Positions 18,061 through 27,487 are shown, counted from the stretch's first letter. The stretch: DNA of 64,000 nucleotides from Halobacillus ihumii (GCF_902726645.1 NZ_CACVAO010000001.1:124001-188000), one strand, 5' to 3'. Notes: generated by a model not told the origin, from the letters alone. Numbers and translations: made by a program.

Positions 18061-19030
18061 TTTGAGTGATATTTTGTGCGATCTGACCGCCATGAAAACG
18101 TCCATTCTCGATGAATATTTTATTATTATTGAAACCTGCTGCTATCACGCCTGCTATATAAATACCAGGTACATTCGTCTCCATTGTATGTTCATTGAAT
18201 GATGGGCGTCCTGATCCTTCATTGATCGCTACTCCCATGCTTGTTAGGAAGTCATTATCTGGACGATACCCAGTCATAGCAAAGACAAAGTCATTCTTGA
18301 TGCATTTCTCTGTCCCATGACATTCATATTTGACTTCTTTGTTGTTAATCTCTAAGACATTTGCACAGAATTCCATGTGAACAATTCCTTTTCGGACAAG
18401 TGCCTCAAATTGAGGAAGAATCCATGGCTTAATACTTTTTGAATAATCTTCCCCACGATAAAGCACCGACACCTTTGCTCCTGCCTTTACTAGCTCAAGA
18501 GCCGCATCTGCAGCAGAGTTCTTCCCGCCTATGATGGCGACGTCTTTATCGTAATAAGGATGGGCCTCTTTGAAGTAATGCTTGACTTTGTCAAGCTCTT
18601 CTCCCTTTACATTCATATAATTTGGCTGATCGTAATACCCTGTAGCCACAATAACGTATTCAGCGAAGTATTCTACTGTTTCCCCAGTATTTTTAGCTGT
18701 ACAAAGTTGAAAACCTTTCCCTGTCTTCTGAACTGATGTTACTTTTTCAAATGAATTTATACGTAATTGTTTACGCTCTGCTACTGCTCTGTAATAGGAA
18801 AGAGCTTCGTTCCGTACAGGTTTTTGACGTTCCGTAATGAATGGAATCTCGCCAATTTCAAGCTTTTCACTCGAACTAAAAAATGTTTGATGGGTAGGGT
18901 AGTGATATATGGAATTGACTACATTTTCCTTTTCAATCAGTAACGGGTCAATCCCCTGTTTTTTTAGTTCTATGGCTGCGCTCATTCCACAGGGTCCAGC
19001 CCCGATAATAATTACCTTTTCTTGTAACAC
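18056..19030 (-). CDS. ypdA: Bacillithiol disulfide reductase YpdA
   Basis: FAD/NAD(P)H-dependent flavoprotein that reduces oxidised bacillithiol. GAGPCGMSAAIEL near the N-terminus is the FAD-binding motif; IGGKNSAADAALEL is the nucleotide-binding motif; ATGYYD and AMTGYRPD are conserved flavoprotein blocks. Two in-frame GTG codons compete; the one at 19030 is chosen because GAGGAG lies 8 bases upstream and it gives MLQEKV and 324 residues, the B. subtilis size. Lies between gudB and asparaginase. Confidence 0.93.
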   Translation of the reverse strand: MLQEKVIIIGAGPCGMSAAIELKKQGIDPLLIEKENVVNSIYHYPTHQTFFSSSEKLEIGEIPFITERQKPVRNEALSYYRAVAERKQLRINSFEKVTSVQKTGKGFQLCTAKNTGETVEYFAEYVIVATGYYDQPNYMNVKGEELDKVKHYFKEAHPYYDKDVAIIGGKNSAADAALELVKAGAKVSVLYRGEDYSKSIKPWILPQFEALVRKGIVHMEFCANVLEINNKEVKYECHGTEKCIKNDFVFAMTGYRPDNDFLTSMGVAINEGSGRPSFNEHTMETNVPGIYIAGVIAAGFNNNKIFIENGRFHGGQIAQNITQK

Positions 19031-19061
19031 ACTTGTCACTCCTCTTTCCTTGCCTGCAAAT

Positions 19062-19094
19062 GAAAATCTCCTACCATATGAATGATAGGAGATT
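19062..19094 (-). terminator. Terminator between gudB and ypdA
   Basis: AATCTCCTA / TAGGAGATT inverted repeat at 19065-19094, followed on the minus strand by a short T-rich stretch. Confidence 0.65.
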
Positions 19095-19111
19095 TAACAA
19101 ATGGAATCAAC

Positions 19112-20365
19112 TTATATCCATCCACGGAACCTAGAAGCCTCAGCCATTTTACGTACGCCAACCATGTAGGCGGCAAGTCTCATGTCCACCCTGCGGTTTT
19201 CTGCGGTTCGAAAAACATTATCAAAGCCCTTAATGATTACTTTATGAAGCTTTTCTTCTACTTCTTCTTCCGTCCAATAGTAGCCCTGGTTATTTTGAAC
19301 CCATTCAAAATAGGAAACCGTAACTCCGCCTGCTGATGCAAGGACATCTGGAACGAGAAGTATGCCTCTATCAGAAAGTATTTTAGTTGCTTCAAGTGTC
19401 GTTGGTCCATTGGCAGCTTCAACAACGATTGTTGCTTTTATGCTATTGGCATTTTTCTCTGTAATCTGATTCTCAATCGCTGCCGGAACGAGGATATCAC
19501 AATCAAGTTCAAGTAATTCTTCATTAGTGATGGTGTTTTTAAACAAATTGGTAACGGTCCCGAAACTATCACGACGATCAAGTAAGTAATCAATATCTAA
19601 TCCATCCGGATCATGCAATCCACCGTAGGCATCAGAAATACCAATGACTTTAGCTCCTTTGTCATGCATGAACTTAGCAAGAAAACTACCGGCATTTCCG
19701 AAGCCCTGCACTACAACTCGCGCGCCTTCTACATCGATTCCTTTTTTCTTTGCTGCTTCTTCAATACAAATGGTAACCCCTTTGGCAGTTGCCGTTTCCC
19801 TGCCGTGTGATCCACCTAACACGATTGGTTTCCCTGTAATAAATCCAGGATTGTTAAATTCGTCAATTCGGCTGTATTCGTCCATCATCCAAGCCATAAT
19901 TTGCGAATTTGTAAATACGTCTGGTGCAGGTATATCTTTAGTCGGTCCAACGATTTGACTGATAGCCCGCACATATCCCCGACTGATTCCTTCGAGTTCC
20001 CTGAAAGACATTTCTCGTGGATCACAGACAATTCCTCCTTTACCACCGCCATAAGGTAAATCAACAATTCCTGCTTTTAAACTCATCCAAATTGATAGTG
20101 CTTTTACTTCTTTCTCTGTGACATTCGGATGAAAGCGAACCCCGCCCTTAGTTGGCCCGACAGCGTCATTATGCTGGGCTCGATAACCAGTAAAAATCTT
20201 TATCGAATCATCATCCATCCGCACAGGAATTCGGACTGCCATCATGCGAACAGGTTCTTTTAAAAGATCATAGACTTCATTTGGATACCCTAGTTTATCA
20301 AGTGCTTTTTTTACCACTGTCTGAGTGGAATTTAATACATCAAATTGATCGTTCTCGGCTACCAT
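19112..20365 (-). CDS. gudB: NAD-dependent glutamate dehydrogenase
   Basis: Oxidatively deaminates glutamate to 2-oxoglutarate. The 417-residue protein has the catalytic-lysine motif PYGGGKGGI, GPTKGGVRFHP, and the Rossmann motif VQGFGNAGSF. The segment KEVKALSIWM shows no internal duplication, so it is not the cryptic form found in B. subtilis 168 gudB, whose gene carries a 9-bp repeat. Paired with ypdA as in B. subtilis. AGGAGGT lies 6 bases before the ATG. Confidence 0.94.
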   Translation of the reverse strand: MVAENDQFDVLNSTQTVVKKALDKLGYPNEVYDLLKEPVRMMAVRIPVRMDDDSIKIFTGYRAQHNDAVGPTKGGVRFHPNVTEKEVKALSIWMSLKAGIVDLPYGGGKGGIVCDPREMSFRELEGISRGYVRAISQIVGPTKDIPAPDVFTNSQIMAWMMDEYSRIDEFNNPGFITGKPIVLGGSHGRETATAKGVTICIEEAAKKKGIDVEGARVVVQGFGNAGSFLAKFMHDKGAKVIGISDAYGGLHDPDGLDIDYLLDRRDSFGTVTNLFKNTITNEELLELDCDILVPAAIENQITEKNANSIKATIVVEAANGPTTLEATKILSDRGILLVPDVLASAGGVTVSYFEWVQNNQGYYWTEEEVEEKLHKVIIKGFDNVFRTAENRRVDMRLAAYMVGVRKMAEASRFRGWI

Positions 20366-20417
20366 GCATTTACCTCCTATATCAAACCATTCACTTTACG
20401 GTCATCTTTCAGTCAAT

Positions 20418-20445
20418 AGTATACACCTTACGCACTATTATGCAA
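20418..20445 (-). promoter_or_regulatory. Predicted sigma-A promoter of gudB
   Basis: TTGCAT (20440-20445) and TATACT (20418-20423), 16 bases apart, about 50 bases before the gudB start. Confidence 0.42.
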
Positions 20446-20499
20446 AGCAAATATGGCTCATTTCATACGTAATTTCAACTTGACTGTAAGCGATTTCAT

Positions 20500-21438
20500 T
20501 CATTTACTTTTATTTTCACAAGAAAGCGTGACAAATTGCTCAATAAGATCATCATAACTCCAGCCAATAACTTGGGCTGAATCAGGAAAAAGACTGGTCG
20601 GAGTCATACCAGGAAGCGTATTCACTTCAAGAATAACCGGTTCCTGCTCTTCGTTAATAATAAAATCAACGCGGGAATATACATTACAACCCAATAACTG
20701 ATGTGCTTGAATCGCTTCTGCTTTTAGTCTATCTGTTAGCGCTTGCTCTATTTCAGCTGGTACAATATGTTCGCTTCCTCCCGGCTGGTACTTGGAATCA
20801 AAATCATAATAGTCGTTTTTAGGAATGATCTCTATAATAGGCAGTGCCATTTCGGTCCCCTGACTTCCTACCACAGGTACAGTTACTTCTCTGCCACTAA
20901 TATAATCCTCCACTAACACTACTGGATCTGAAAGTAAGGCTTTTTCAATTGCTGGCTCAATTTGTTCTTCTTCTTTAATAATAGATAGCCCGAGCGTAGA
21001 CCCTTCCTGATTGGGTTTAATTACAAAAGGCAGTGAAAAAGCTGACTTAATTTCGGAAGCAATTTCGCTTTTATCTTTATAATGATCTCGATGAAAAGAT
21101 TTACTCTTGGCAGTCAGAATTCCATTATTAGCAAATATTTGTTTAGATTTAGATTTATCCATTGCTAATGCTGAAGCTAGTACTCCTGATCCCACGTAAG
21201 GAATCTCAAGCATATCCAGCAAGCCCTGAACCTTGCCGTCCTCCCCGTGTTTACCATGTAAACCTAGAAATACAAGATCAACATTTAATTGTAATAATTC
21301 ATCCAACTTACCTGGGTTGAAGTCTATGCCAGTAACATCATGGCCCCTATTTTGTAACGCTTTAATAATTCCTTTACCTGTAGAGAGGGATACTTCACGT
21401 TCACCAGAAATACCGCCATATAGAACCACAATCTTCAT
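20500..21438 (-). CDS. ddl: D-alanine--D-alanine ligase, short DdlB-like form
   Basis: ATP-grasp enzyme that makes the D-Ala-D-Ala dipeptide for peptidoglycan. The 312-residue protein has LYGGISGEREVSL, GLHGKHGEDG, KPNQEGSTLGLS and LEVNTLPGMT. It is close in size to E. coli DdlB and shorter than the usual Bacillus Ddl of about 350 residues. The start is ATG at 21438 or GTG three codons earlier; both have a GGAG site. It lies between mecB and gudB, where B. subtilis has no ddl, so a second ligase may exist elsewhere. Confidence 0.9.
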   Translation of the reverse strand: MKIVVLYGGISGEREVSLSTGKGIIKALQNRGHDVTGIDFNPGKLDELLQLNVDLVFLGLHGKHGEDGKVQGLLDMLEIPYVGSGVLASALAMDKSKSKQIFANNGILTAKSKSFHRDHYKDKSEIASEIKSAFSLPFVIKPNQEGSTLGLSIIKEEEQIEPAIEKALLSDPVVLVEDYISGREVTVPVVGSQGTEMALPIIEIIPKNDYYDFDSKYQPGGSEHIVPAEIEQALTDRLKAEAIQAHQLLGCNVYSRVDFIINEEQEPVILEVNTLPGMTPTSLFPDSAQVIGWSYDDLIEQFVTLSCENKSK

Positions 21439-21524
21439 TCCTGACACTCCATTTCTCCAAAAACTATGTTCGCTTCCATCCTATCTTAACATGTTCACTG
21501 CACTGCTTCTATTTAAAAAAACAA

Positions 21525-21559
21525 ATAAAAAGAACGAAGCTTAGTCACAGCATCGTTCT
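21525..21559 (-). terminator. Terminator of mecB
   Basis: AGAACGATGC / GCTTCGTTCT stem at 21531-21559 followed by TTTTTATTTG on the minus strand. Confidence 0.85.
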
Positions 21560-21568
21560 ATTTGTAAA

Positions 21569-22153
21569 TCAGTTTGAAAAATAGGTATAAATATTTTGCA
21601 TTGCATCATTTTTCATTACAATCTTTCCATATTCGATCAATCTGTGGGAAGTAACAGCTGAAGCGGAGGCAAACTCAGATAATAAGGCAATCACCTGCTC
21701 GGGATCAAGGTGCGCAATAGTCTCATCATCCAGCATCATATAGTAATGATTGTGATAGGAATAAACATCTCCGCCGTACACGCCTAACTGATACAGTTGC
21801 AAGCCTGCCTGAATAACATCCTCAAATTCATCAAAGCAAAACATCATTTCATTACTTTCATCTAATGTCACTTTCATTTCGATATAATCTTCATCTTCCT
21901 CCATATAATCAGAATCTGATTTTGTAACAACTACTAACATGCCTTGGGCCTGTAGTAAATAAACTTGAACGAGAAGAACTCCATTTAACTCTACACCGAG
22001 TTCAATGCCAGCATCATACATCATATCACTAAACACGCGATGTACCCTCGGCAGGTCTTCCCATAACTCATCACGGGTTAGACCTCTGTCCGTTAAATCA
22101 TCAAAAGTCAAAAATATTTTGAACTTTTCGTTGGACATTCTTTCTACTCGCAT
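21569..22153 (-). CDS. mecB: MecA-family adaptor protein MecB/YpbH
   Basis: Adaptor that presents substrates to ClpC-ClpP. The 194-residue protein has a MecA N-terminal domain (MRVERMSNEKFKIFLTFDDL start) and the C-terminal MecA domain after an acidic linker (MEEDEDYIE). The start matches the B. subtilis YpbH start MRLERL, and GAGGGGGCG lies upstream. A mecA proper could exist elsewhere; the position next to ypbG points to ypbH/mecB. Confidence 0.88.
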   Translation of the reverse strand: MRVERMSNEKFKIFLTFDDLTDRGLTRDELWEDLPRVHRVFSDMMYDAGIELGVELNGVLLVQVYLLQAQGMLVVVTKSDSDYMEEDEDYIEMKVTLDESNEMMFCFDEFEDVIQAGLQLYQLGVYGGDVYSYHNHYYMMLDDETIAHLDPEQVIALLSEFASASAVTSHRLIEYGKIVMKNDAMQNIYTYFSN

Positions 22154-22229
22154 GTAATCGCCCCCTCGGTAAAGGATACCTTTATCTATATCTTATGATA
22201 CCTGCTTTAATTATGGCACTTTTTTTAGC

Positions 22230-22258
22230 ATTATATCCATGATTATGCTATAGGGCAA
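22230..22258 (-). promoter_or_regulatory. Predicted sigma-A promoter of mecB
   Basis: TTGCCC (22253-22258) and TATAAT (22230-22235), 17 bases apart, about 75 bases before mecB. Confidence 0.5.
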
Positions 22259-22281
22259 TAGCTAATTATTTGTTCGCCTAT

Positions 22282-23028
22282 TTAGTGTGGTGTAAGTCTT
22301 ATCAAATGAACTTCCGGTGCAGTACCCAGCCTCAGCGGAACTAACGATGTCCCATATCCTTCACTATTTAAGAAAGAAGTGTGTACTCCATCCTCCCACC
22401 GGCCCCGGGAGTAAGGTCCTTTACCGAAAATTCTAATCTGACCACCATGAGTGTGACCTGTTAAAATTAGATCATAAATTTCATAAACATCATCAGGGAA
22501 TTCCTTTAAAATAACTGGTTCATGGACAACCAATATGTTTGCCTTCTGTGAAGAAAGCAGAGCAGGTATGGATGCTTCACTAAAATAAGGATCAATTCCG
22601 CTTAAAGTCAGTCCGCTTCTCCCTAAATATGCCCACTCATTAGAAAGCGGAGTCACCCCTTTTTTTCTAAGAAAAGAAATAATGTGTTCAGATTTGAACT
22701 CGTAATCATTGTTGCCAGCGATAAAATATAGTGGCGCACCCCAAGTTTGTAATCGCTTGACGTTTCTGGAAAGCTTCGTGCCAGTGACCCGGCGATCAGC
22801 CAGATCACCACCAATAATGACAGCATCAACGTCCTTGATCTTAGCAAGGGTTTGATCGTTTATCAAGCGATTATGGATATCGGAAATATAAAAGATTGTA
22901 TAAGGATCTTTTATAGAAACTTTGCGGCTGTGTATTCTTACTTTGTCAGATTTGGCTGTGCGGTTCATTTTGAAGATAAACCATAAAACTATAAGGAAGC
23001 CTCCATAAAAATAGCGTATATAGACCAC
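22282..23028 (-). CDS. ypbG: YpbG-like membrane-anchored metallophosphoesterase
   Basis: Calcineurin-like phosphoesterase with all five metal-binding blocks: ISDIHNR, GGDLADRR, GNNDYEF, VVHEPV and GHTHGGQI. An N-terminal hydrophobic helix (residues 4-20) likely anchors it with the catalytic domain on one side of the membrane. The natural substrate is not known. The frame opens with GTG directly beside AAGGAG, closer than usual, so the exact first codon is uncertain; the next Met is at codon 21. Confidence 0.85.
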   Translation of the reverse strand: MVYIRYFYGGFLIVLWFIFKMNRTAKSDKVRIHSRKVSIKDPYTIFYISDIHNRLINDQTLAKIKDVDAVIIGGDLADRRVTGTKLSRNVKRLQTWGAPLYFIAGNNDYEFKSEHIISFLRKKGVTPLSNEWAYLGRSGLTLSGIDPYFSEASIPALLSSQKANILVVHEPVILKEFPDDVYEIYDLILTGHTHGGQIRIFGKGPYSRGRWEDGVHTSFLNSEGYGTSLVPLRLGTAPEVHLIRLTPH

Positions 23029-23054
23029 TCCTTCTATTTAAACATTATGTTGAC

Positions 23055-23092
23055 AAAATTAAGGCCGCCATGTGCTCCCACACAGCGACCTT
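23055..23092 (-). terminator. Terminator of the CBS-domain gene
   Basis: AAGGTCGCTGTGTG pairs with CACATGGCGGCCTT, followed by AATTTTG on the minus strand. Confidence 0.7.
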
Positions 23093-23095
23093 TTT

Positions 23096-23728
23096 TTATA
23101 CTTCTTTAACGCTAAGTATTCGGAAGCCTGTTTTTTCCAGCTTTCTAGTGAATTGCTCAATATTGTCTCTATTTTCAACCTTCAAAACGATCCGGCGTGC
23201 AAGCTTGTCGGTTTCATCAAAGGTGGCAAGTGAAATAACATTTTCATGATAGCTTTTAATAATATCCCCTAAACGTTCTATTCGGCCCTCCGATTCTTCT
23301 GAGGTAAAGGCAATTCGTATTCCCTTCTTCTTAGCACCGAATGCACTTTCAAATTGTTCAATGACATCAAACCTCGTAATTAGACCTTTAAAGTTCTGTT
23401 GATCATCTACAACCGCTAACAATGGAAAACCTTTAAATAAAGGAAGAGTTCGCTCAAACACTTCTTCATCATCTATCGAGAGTTCCTTGTATAAAGCAAC
23501 ATCCCCTGCCACGCAGCCTCTTAAGAATGTTTCTTTTTGCTGTTCACTTTCAAAAAAAGCTCGGTAGATGATTTCCCTGGAGATCATTCCGATGAATTTC
23601 TGATCTTCAATGACTGGCATTGCATGCAAGTCATATTTATTCAACCGTTCCAATACTTGTTTTAGATCTTCTTCTTTTTGAGATACATATGATTTGTGTA
23701 TAGGTTTCATAATGCTTTTAACAAACAT
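23096..23728 (-). CDS. CBS-pair protein with C-terminal ACT-like domain
   Basis: A 210-residue cytoplasmic protein: two CBS motifs (about residues 1-65 and 70-132; e.g. HAMPVIEDQKFIGMISR and FPLLAVVDDQQNFKGLITR) followed by an ACT-like domain (about 145-210) similar in layout to AcuB. CBS pairs bind adenine nucleotides or, in several Firmicutes, cyclic di-AMP; the ligand here is unknown. It lies between ypbG and ypbD, a place without a CBS gene in the B. subtilis order I recall. Confidence 0.8.
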   Translation of the reverse strand: MFVKSIMKPIHKSYVSQKEEDLKQVLERLNKYDLHAMPVIEDQKFIGMISREIIYRAFFESEQQKETFLRGCVAGDVALYKELSIDDEEVFERTLPLFKGFPLLAVVDDQQNFKGLITRFDVIEQFESAFGAKKKGIRIAFTSEESEGRIERLGDIIKSYHENVISLATFDETDKLARRIVLKVENRDNIEQFTRKLEKTGFRILSVKEV

Positions 23729-23758
23729 AGACTCACCCCTAAGTTTTTATCGTCTGAA

Positions 23759-23908
23759 CTAAATATATTCGACATCAAACATCATTTTCCTGCCAGCTGC
23801 CATGGATTTATCAGAGATTACTCTTTGCCGCTCTATCTCTTCCTGAACAACTTTAACCAACCCCAGTTCTGCCAATGGGTGAGCCAGTCTTGATGAAAAC
23901 CCATGCTC
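23759..23908 (-). other. Short orphan reading frame after ypbD, no normal start codon
   Basis: Starting 5 bases after the ypbD stop, an open frame of 49 codons runs to a TAG at 23759. Its translation is protein-like, with a helical charged stretch (LVKVVQEEIERQRVISDK) and the end MFDVEYI. AGGAG precedes it, but the nearby ATG is in another frame and ends after 23 codons. A one-base deletion near 23900, a non-standard start or an in-frame TTG inside could explain this. It is unproven as a gene. Confidence 0.3.
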
Positions 23909-23913
23909 CTACC

Positions 23914-24492
23914 TTATTTCCTAATACGAATCGCCAATGCTAGTATAAAATCGATCATAAAATGCGTCGTGATCGTAACCGGTAAACTGTGAGTTAGTTC
24001 GTACATGTAACCAATTAAGAAACTAACACAAACAACAGAAAAGAATAAAACAACTTTCGTTAAATAGCGAAAATGAATAATCGCAAATATGAAGCTTGCG
24101 ATTAAGTATCCAAATTCTGTTTGAATCACCCCACGAAAAAGCAATTCTTCTGAACATGCAATAAGCAAAGTTAACCATATGATCTTTGTGACTGGCTGGC
24201 TTTTAAAAACCTTCTCATTAATGCCCCCATCATCGTAAAAACGTTGAGGCAGATACGCCATCAATACAAAGTCAACAAGCAGAACGCACAAAGCTGGTAA
24301 AACCCCATAATATAACCACTCATGAACAGATAAATGGAACAAGGTTATCCAATCGCTAAAAAATGATTCGAACAAAATCCAGCTTAAGATAAAAGCTAAG
24401 AAAAAAAGAATGAGCTGGGTGTACACTAGGTGTTTTGTGATCTCTCGATTTGACATTTGCTTTATTAATTGTGCTTGATTAGTCAGTTGCAT
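23914..24492 (-). CDS. ypbD: CPBP-family intramembrane metalloprotease YpbD
   Basis: A 192-residue membrane protein with about five to six helices and the CPBP (Abi/CaaX) motifs EELLFRG, FAIIHFRY and TTHFMIDF. Such proteins are predicted membrane endopeptidases; the substrate is unknown. Its start overlaps the recS end by 14 bases, so ypbB-recS-ypbD form a translationally coupled operon as in B. subtilis. Confidence 0.88.
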   Translation of the reverse strand: MQLTNQAQLIKQMSNREITKHLVYTQLILFFLAFILSWILFESFFSDWITLFHLSVHEWLYYGVLPALCVLLVDFVLMAYLPQRFYDDGGINEKVFKSQPVTKIIWLTLLIACSEELLFRGVIQTEFGYLIASFIFAIIHFRYLTKVVLFFSVVCVSFLIGYMYELTHSLPVTITTHFMIDFILALAIRIRK

Positions 24493-26020
24493 GATAGTCT
24501 CCTTGATGAAAGATCTTTGCTAACCGAGACTTCCAGTCGTCAGCAAATCTAACAGAACAGGCTTCTGAATCTAACTTCATGTCTTCCATACGAAAACCAC
24601 AGTTGCTGCAACATGCTACTTCCGGAATTCTCGTTTCCGGTTGAAAAGGAGAATAAAGCTTTTTCCTTTTACAATCTGGATGATGAAGCCAACTTACCAT
24701 TTCCTGGAGCTTCCTATTTTTATATTTCCATCTGTTTTGAAGAATCCACCGAATCTTCTCAGCAATTCGTGTCCACTCATGTTTATCTGTAATAACAGGA
24801 TGATGATTAATTAACTTCTCCTGCTCCAGTTGATATTTAATAAAATTCCACTGCGTTTCAGATAACCTAAGCTCCTCAGCCATTTCTTCATCATTCAATA
24901 TGGAGTCTTGTCTATTAACAATGACATAAATGGAATGAAGAATTCCTTCGACATCCTCTGGTTTTACCAGTTCATTTTCAATAAACATTTGCGGTAAGTG
25001 ATAATCACCAGGAGTGTACAACATCAAACTTGCACAAGGCTTTCCATCTCGCCCAGCTCGGCCGATTTCCTGTATAAATGATTCCAGTTCTGTCGGGAAG
25101 TGATAGTGAATCACTCTTCGGATGTTTGATTTATCAACCCCCATGCCGAAAGCACTTGTACAACAAATCACGTCCAGCTGATCGTTCATGAACTGCTGCT
25201 GGACGAGGAGACGGTCCATTTGCTCCATCCCACCATGATAAAATGCGATTCTTTGGTCCACTCTCGTTTTCAGCTCTTCCGAGATCCGTTCGGCCCACAT
25301 TCGACTAGAAAAATAGATCATAGTGGGGGATTTATTTTGGGATAATACTTGAGTAATTCTCTCTAATTTTTCTTCATGACTCGCTGTTTCTTCTACAGCA
25401 AAACTCATATTTACTTTGTCCATTGGATAGACAACTGAGTCCATCTCTCGCCGGGCTAGCTGTTCCTTAATATCCGTTTGCACCTCAGGGGTAGCCGTGG
25501 CACTTAGAGCCAGAACTACAGGGTCACCAACTTGTTTAATCGAATGGCTTAGTTTTAAATAGTCTGTCCTAAACTCATGACCCCATTGCGAGATGCAATG
25601 GGCTTCGTCAATCACAAATAAGTCAACATGCAGTTTTGTCAATTGGTACATCACAGACTTATTTTGCAGCATTTCAGGGGATAGGTAAATCAGAGAATAT
25701 TGATCCAGCTTTTCTAATACCTTACGCTTTTCTTTATAATCCATAAAGCTGTTTAAGGCAATAACCGACTTGAGTCCAGCAGCTTTCATTTGCTTCACTT
25801 GATCAACCATTAGTGAAATAAGCGGTGACACAACGACCGTGCTTCCAGAAAACAGTAGAGCAGGCAGCTGGAAACAGAGTGACTTTCCAACACCAGTCGG
25901 TAAGATGCCCAATACATCTCTGCCTTCAAGTACCTTGCCAATAATCTCCTCTTGTCCCTGCCTAAACTGACGGTAGCCAAAATGCTTATAAAGCTTCTCT
26001 TTTAAATCAAGATTACGCAT
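24479..26020 (-). CDS. recS: RecQ-family ATP-dependent DNA helicase RecS
   Basis: 3'-5' superfamily 2 helicase. Motif I is LPTGVGKS (residues 40-47), motif II is VIDEAHC, motif III LALSATATP, motif VI QEIGRAGRDG. A zinc-binding cluster (C-x-K then CCSNC) lies near the C-terminus but there is no HRDC domain, matching the short RecS form rather than RecQ. 513 residues. It overlaps ypbB by 8 bases and ypbD by 14 bases. Confidence 0.94.
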   Translation of the reverse strand: MRNLDLKEKLYKHFGYRQFRQGQEEIIGKVLEGRDVLGILPTGVGKSLCFQLPALLFSGSTVVVSPLISLMVDQVKQMKAAGLKSVIALNSFMDYKEKRKVLEKLDQYSLIYLSPEMLQNKSVMYQLTKLHVDLFVIDEAHCISQWGHEFRTDYLKLSHSIKQVGDPVVLALSATATPEVQTDIKEQLARREMDSVVYPMDKVNMSFAVEETASHEEKLERITQVLSQNKSPTMIYFSSRMWAERISEELKTRVDQRIAFYHGGMEQMDRLLVQQQFMNDQLDVICCTSAFGMGVDKSNIRRVIHYHFPTELESFIQEIGRAGRDGKPCASLMLYTPGDYHLPQMFIENELVKPEDVEGILHSIYVIVNRQDSILNDEEMAEELRLSETQWNFIKYQLEQEKLINHHPVITDKHEWTRIAEKIRWILQNRWKYKNRKLQEMVSWLHHPDCKRKKLYSPFQPETRIPEVACCSNCGFRMEDMKLDSEACSVRFADDWKSRLAKIFHQGDYHATD

Positions 26021-27068
26021 ATGACATTGGCTCCTTTTTCGCTGCTGCTAAAACTAATCGAAGTTCAAAGTAGGAAAATTGACCTTGAAATGCTTCGTAA
26101 ATCCGTTTCAAACGTCTTGTTTGCAGACGAGAGGCTGATGCCAATATAGCCTGTTCATGCTCTTCATTGATAAATGGACGGATCGAGAAACCTGGAACCA
26201 CTAGTGCAGCTTCGATTACATGATCTTGTATAGTACTTAGTTTTAACTTTCGGATTGCTGCAATACTCTCTAATGTAAATCCCTTCTCCAGGAACTGATA
26301 CGTTCTTTTTGCAGAACGTGTGATAAGACTAGAAGAAGACAATCCTTCCAGACAAGTTGCTATTGCCGGGTAGCATGATGGGCTAATTCGGCATTGTTCG
26401 TACAAGTAATAGGATACATGTGATAGCAATATATCGACTTCCTGTTCCGATAGGTTATGATCACGTGCAAGTTGTTCTCTCGTTTCCCCTATAATCCTTC
26501 CCCCTGTTAACCTGCTTGTAAACAGGACTGCTTCCACTTCAGTCCGTTTACTGAGCAAATTCGCTAATTCTTCATATAATTGTTCTTCTACTTCCTTCAT
26601 ACCTTCCTTGATTCGACTATAGTGGTGTTTGACCCATTGTTGAATCGGTGGCTGCTCAATAATAGCTAAAAAAGACCGATTATTCACTGACAGATTTGTC
26701 ACGGTTTGAATCAGTAATCGAAGCCGGCCTTCGAATACTTGCACATTTGCTGCATCTGCCATGCCCGAGAAATAGTCTGGACGCGGTCCTTGATAGTTGG
26801 CAAGGTAGTCAACTCCGTCTTTTGTCAGTGAGGCAAACTGCTCATTTTCTATTAAAATTAAGTCATTATCAACAGCTATTTGGATAGTTGTCGCAAGTTT
26901 TGGCTTGGAAAGGTTCGGGCATATTCCAAAAAAATCATCAATACCATACACACGAGCGTCCTGCAGAGTTTGAGCTGAGCGTTTTCCCTTTAATAAGTGG
27001 AAAATCCCTGAAATTGTACGCTCCCTTTTCATTTGGTTTATACATGTTAAAAGAATATATAGAAACAA
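26013..27068 (-). CDS. ypbB: YpbB, helix-turn-helix protein of the recS operon
   Basis: A 351-residue protein with the HTH_40-type C-terminal domain (LESIAAIRKLKLSTIQDHV, about residues 265-285). Partner gene of recS in many Firmicutes; function unknown, possibly DNA repair. The start is TTG at 27068 with AAGGAGGG 5 bases upstream. It is divergent from fer. Confidence 0.85.
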   Translation of the reverse strand: MFLYILLTCINQMKRERTISGIFHLLKGKRSAQTLQDARVYGIDDFFGICPNLSKPKLATTIQIAVDNDLILIENEQFASLTKDGVDYLANYQGPRPDYFSGMADAANVQVFEGRLRLLIQTVTNLSVNNRSFLAIIEQPPIQQWVKHHYSRIKEGMKEVEEQLYEELANLLSKRTEVEAVLFTSRLTGGRIIGETREQLARDHNLSEQEVDILLSHVSYYLYEQCRISPSCYPAIATCLEGLSSSSLITRSAKRTYQFLEKGFTLESIAAIRKLKLSTIQDHVIEAALVVPGFSIRPFINEEHEQAILASASRLQTRRLKRIYEAFQGQFSYFELRLVLAAAKKEPMSYA

Positions 27069-27095
27069 GTGAACCCTCCTTCTGCTGCTTATCTA

Positions 27096-27124
27096 TTGAA
27101 AAGTTCGAATCATCATCTTACAAT
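27096..27124 (+). promoter_or_regulatory. Predicted sigma-A promoter of fer
   Basis: TTGAAA (27096-27101) and TACAAT (27119-27124) are 17 bases apart, about 80 bases before the fer start. Confidence 0.6.
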
Positions 27125-27201
27125 GGCTATGTAGCAATTTTTGATAAACCTTTTGCCCCTCTGAGAAATAACTTCACGAGGTGACATTTGAAGGAGGTTA
27201 A

Positions 27202-27453
<252 letters not shown>

Positions 27454-27456
27454 AAC

Positions 27457-27487
27457 CTCCCTTCTTTTAAATAAAGAAGGGATTTTT
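27457..27487. terminator. Terminator between fer and the XRE gene
   Basis: CCCTTCTTT/AAAGAAGGG stem with ATTTTTTT after it on the plus strand; the A-rich left flank allows use on the minus strand too. Confidence 0.88.

Noticed and set aside
19644..19958. 104-codon plus-strand frame within gudB
   Set aside because: Antisense to conserved catalytic codons of glutamate dehydrogenase; no start signal.
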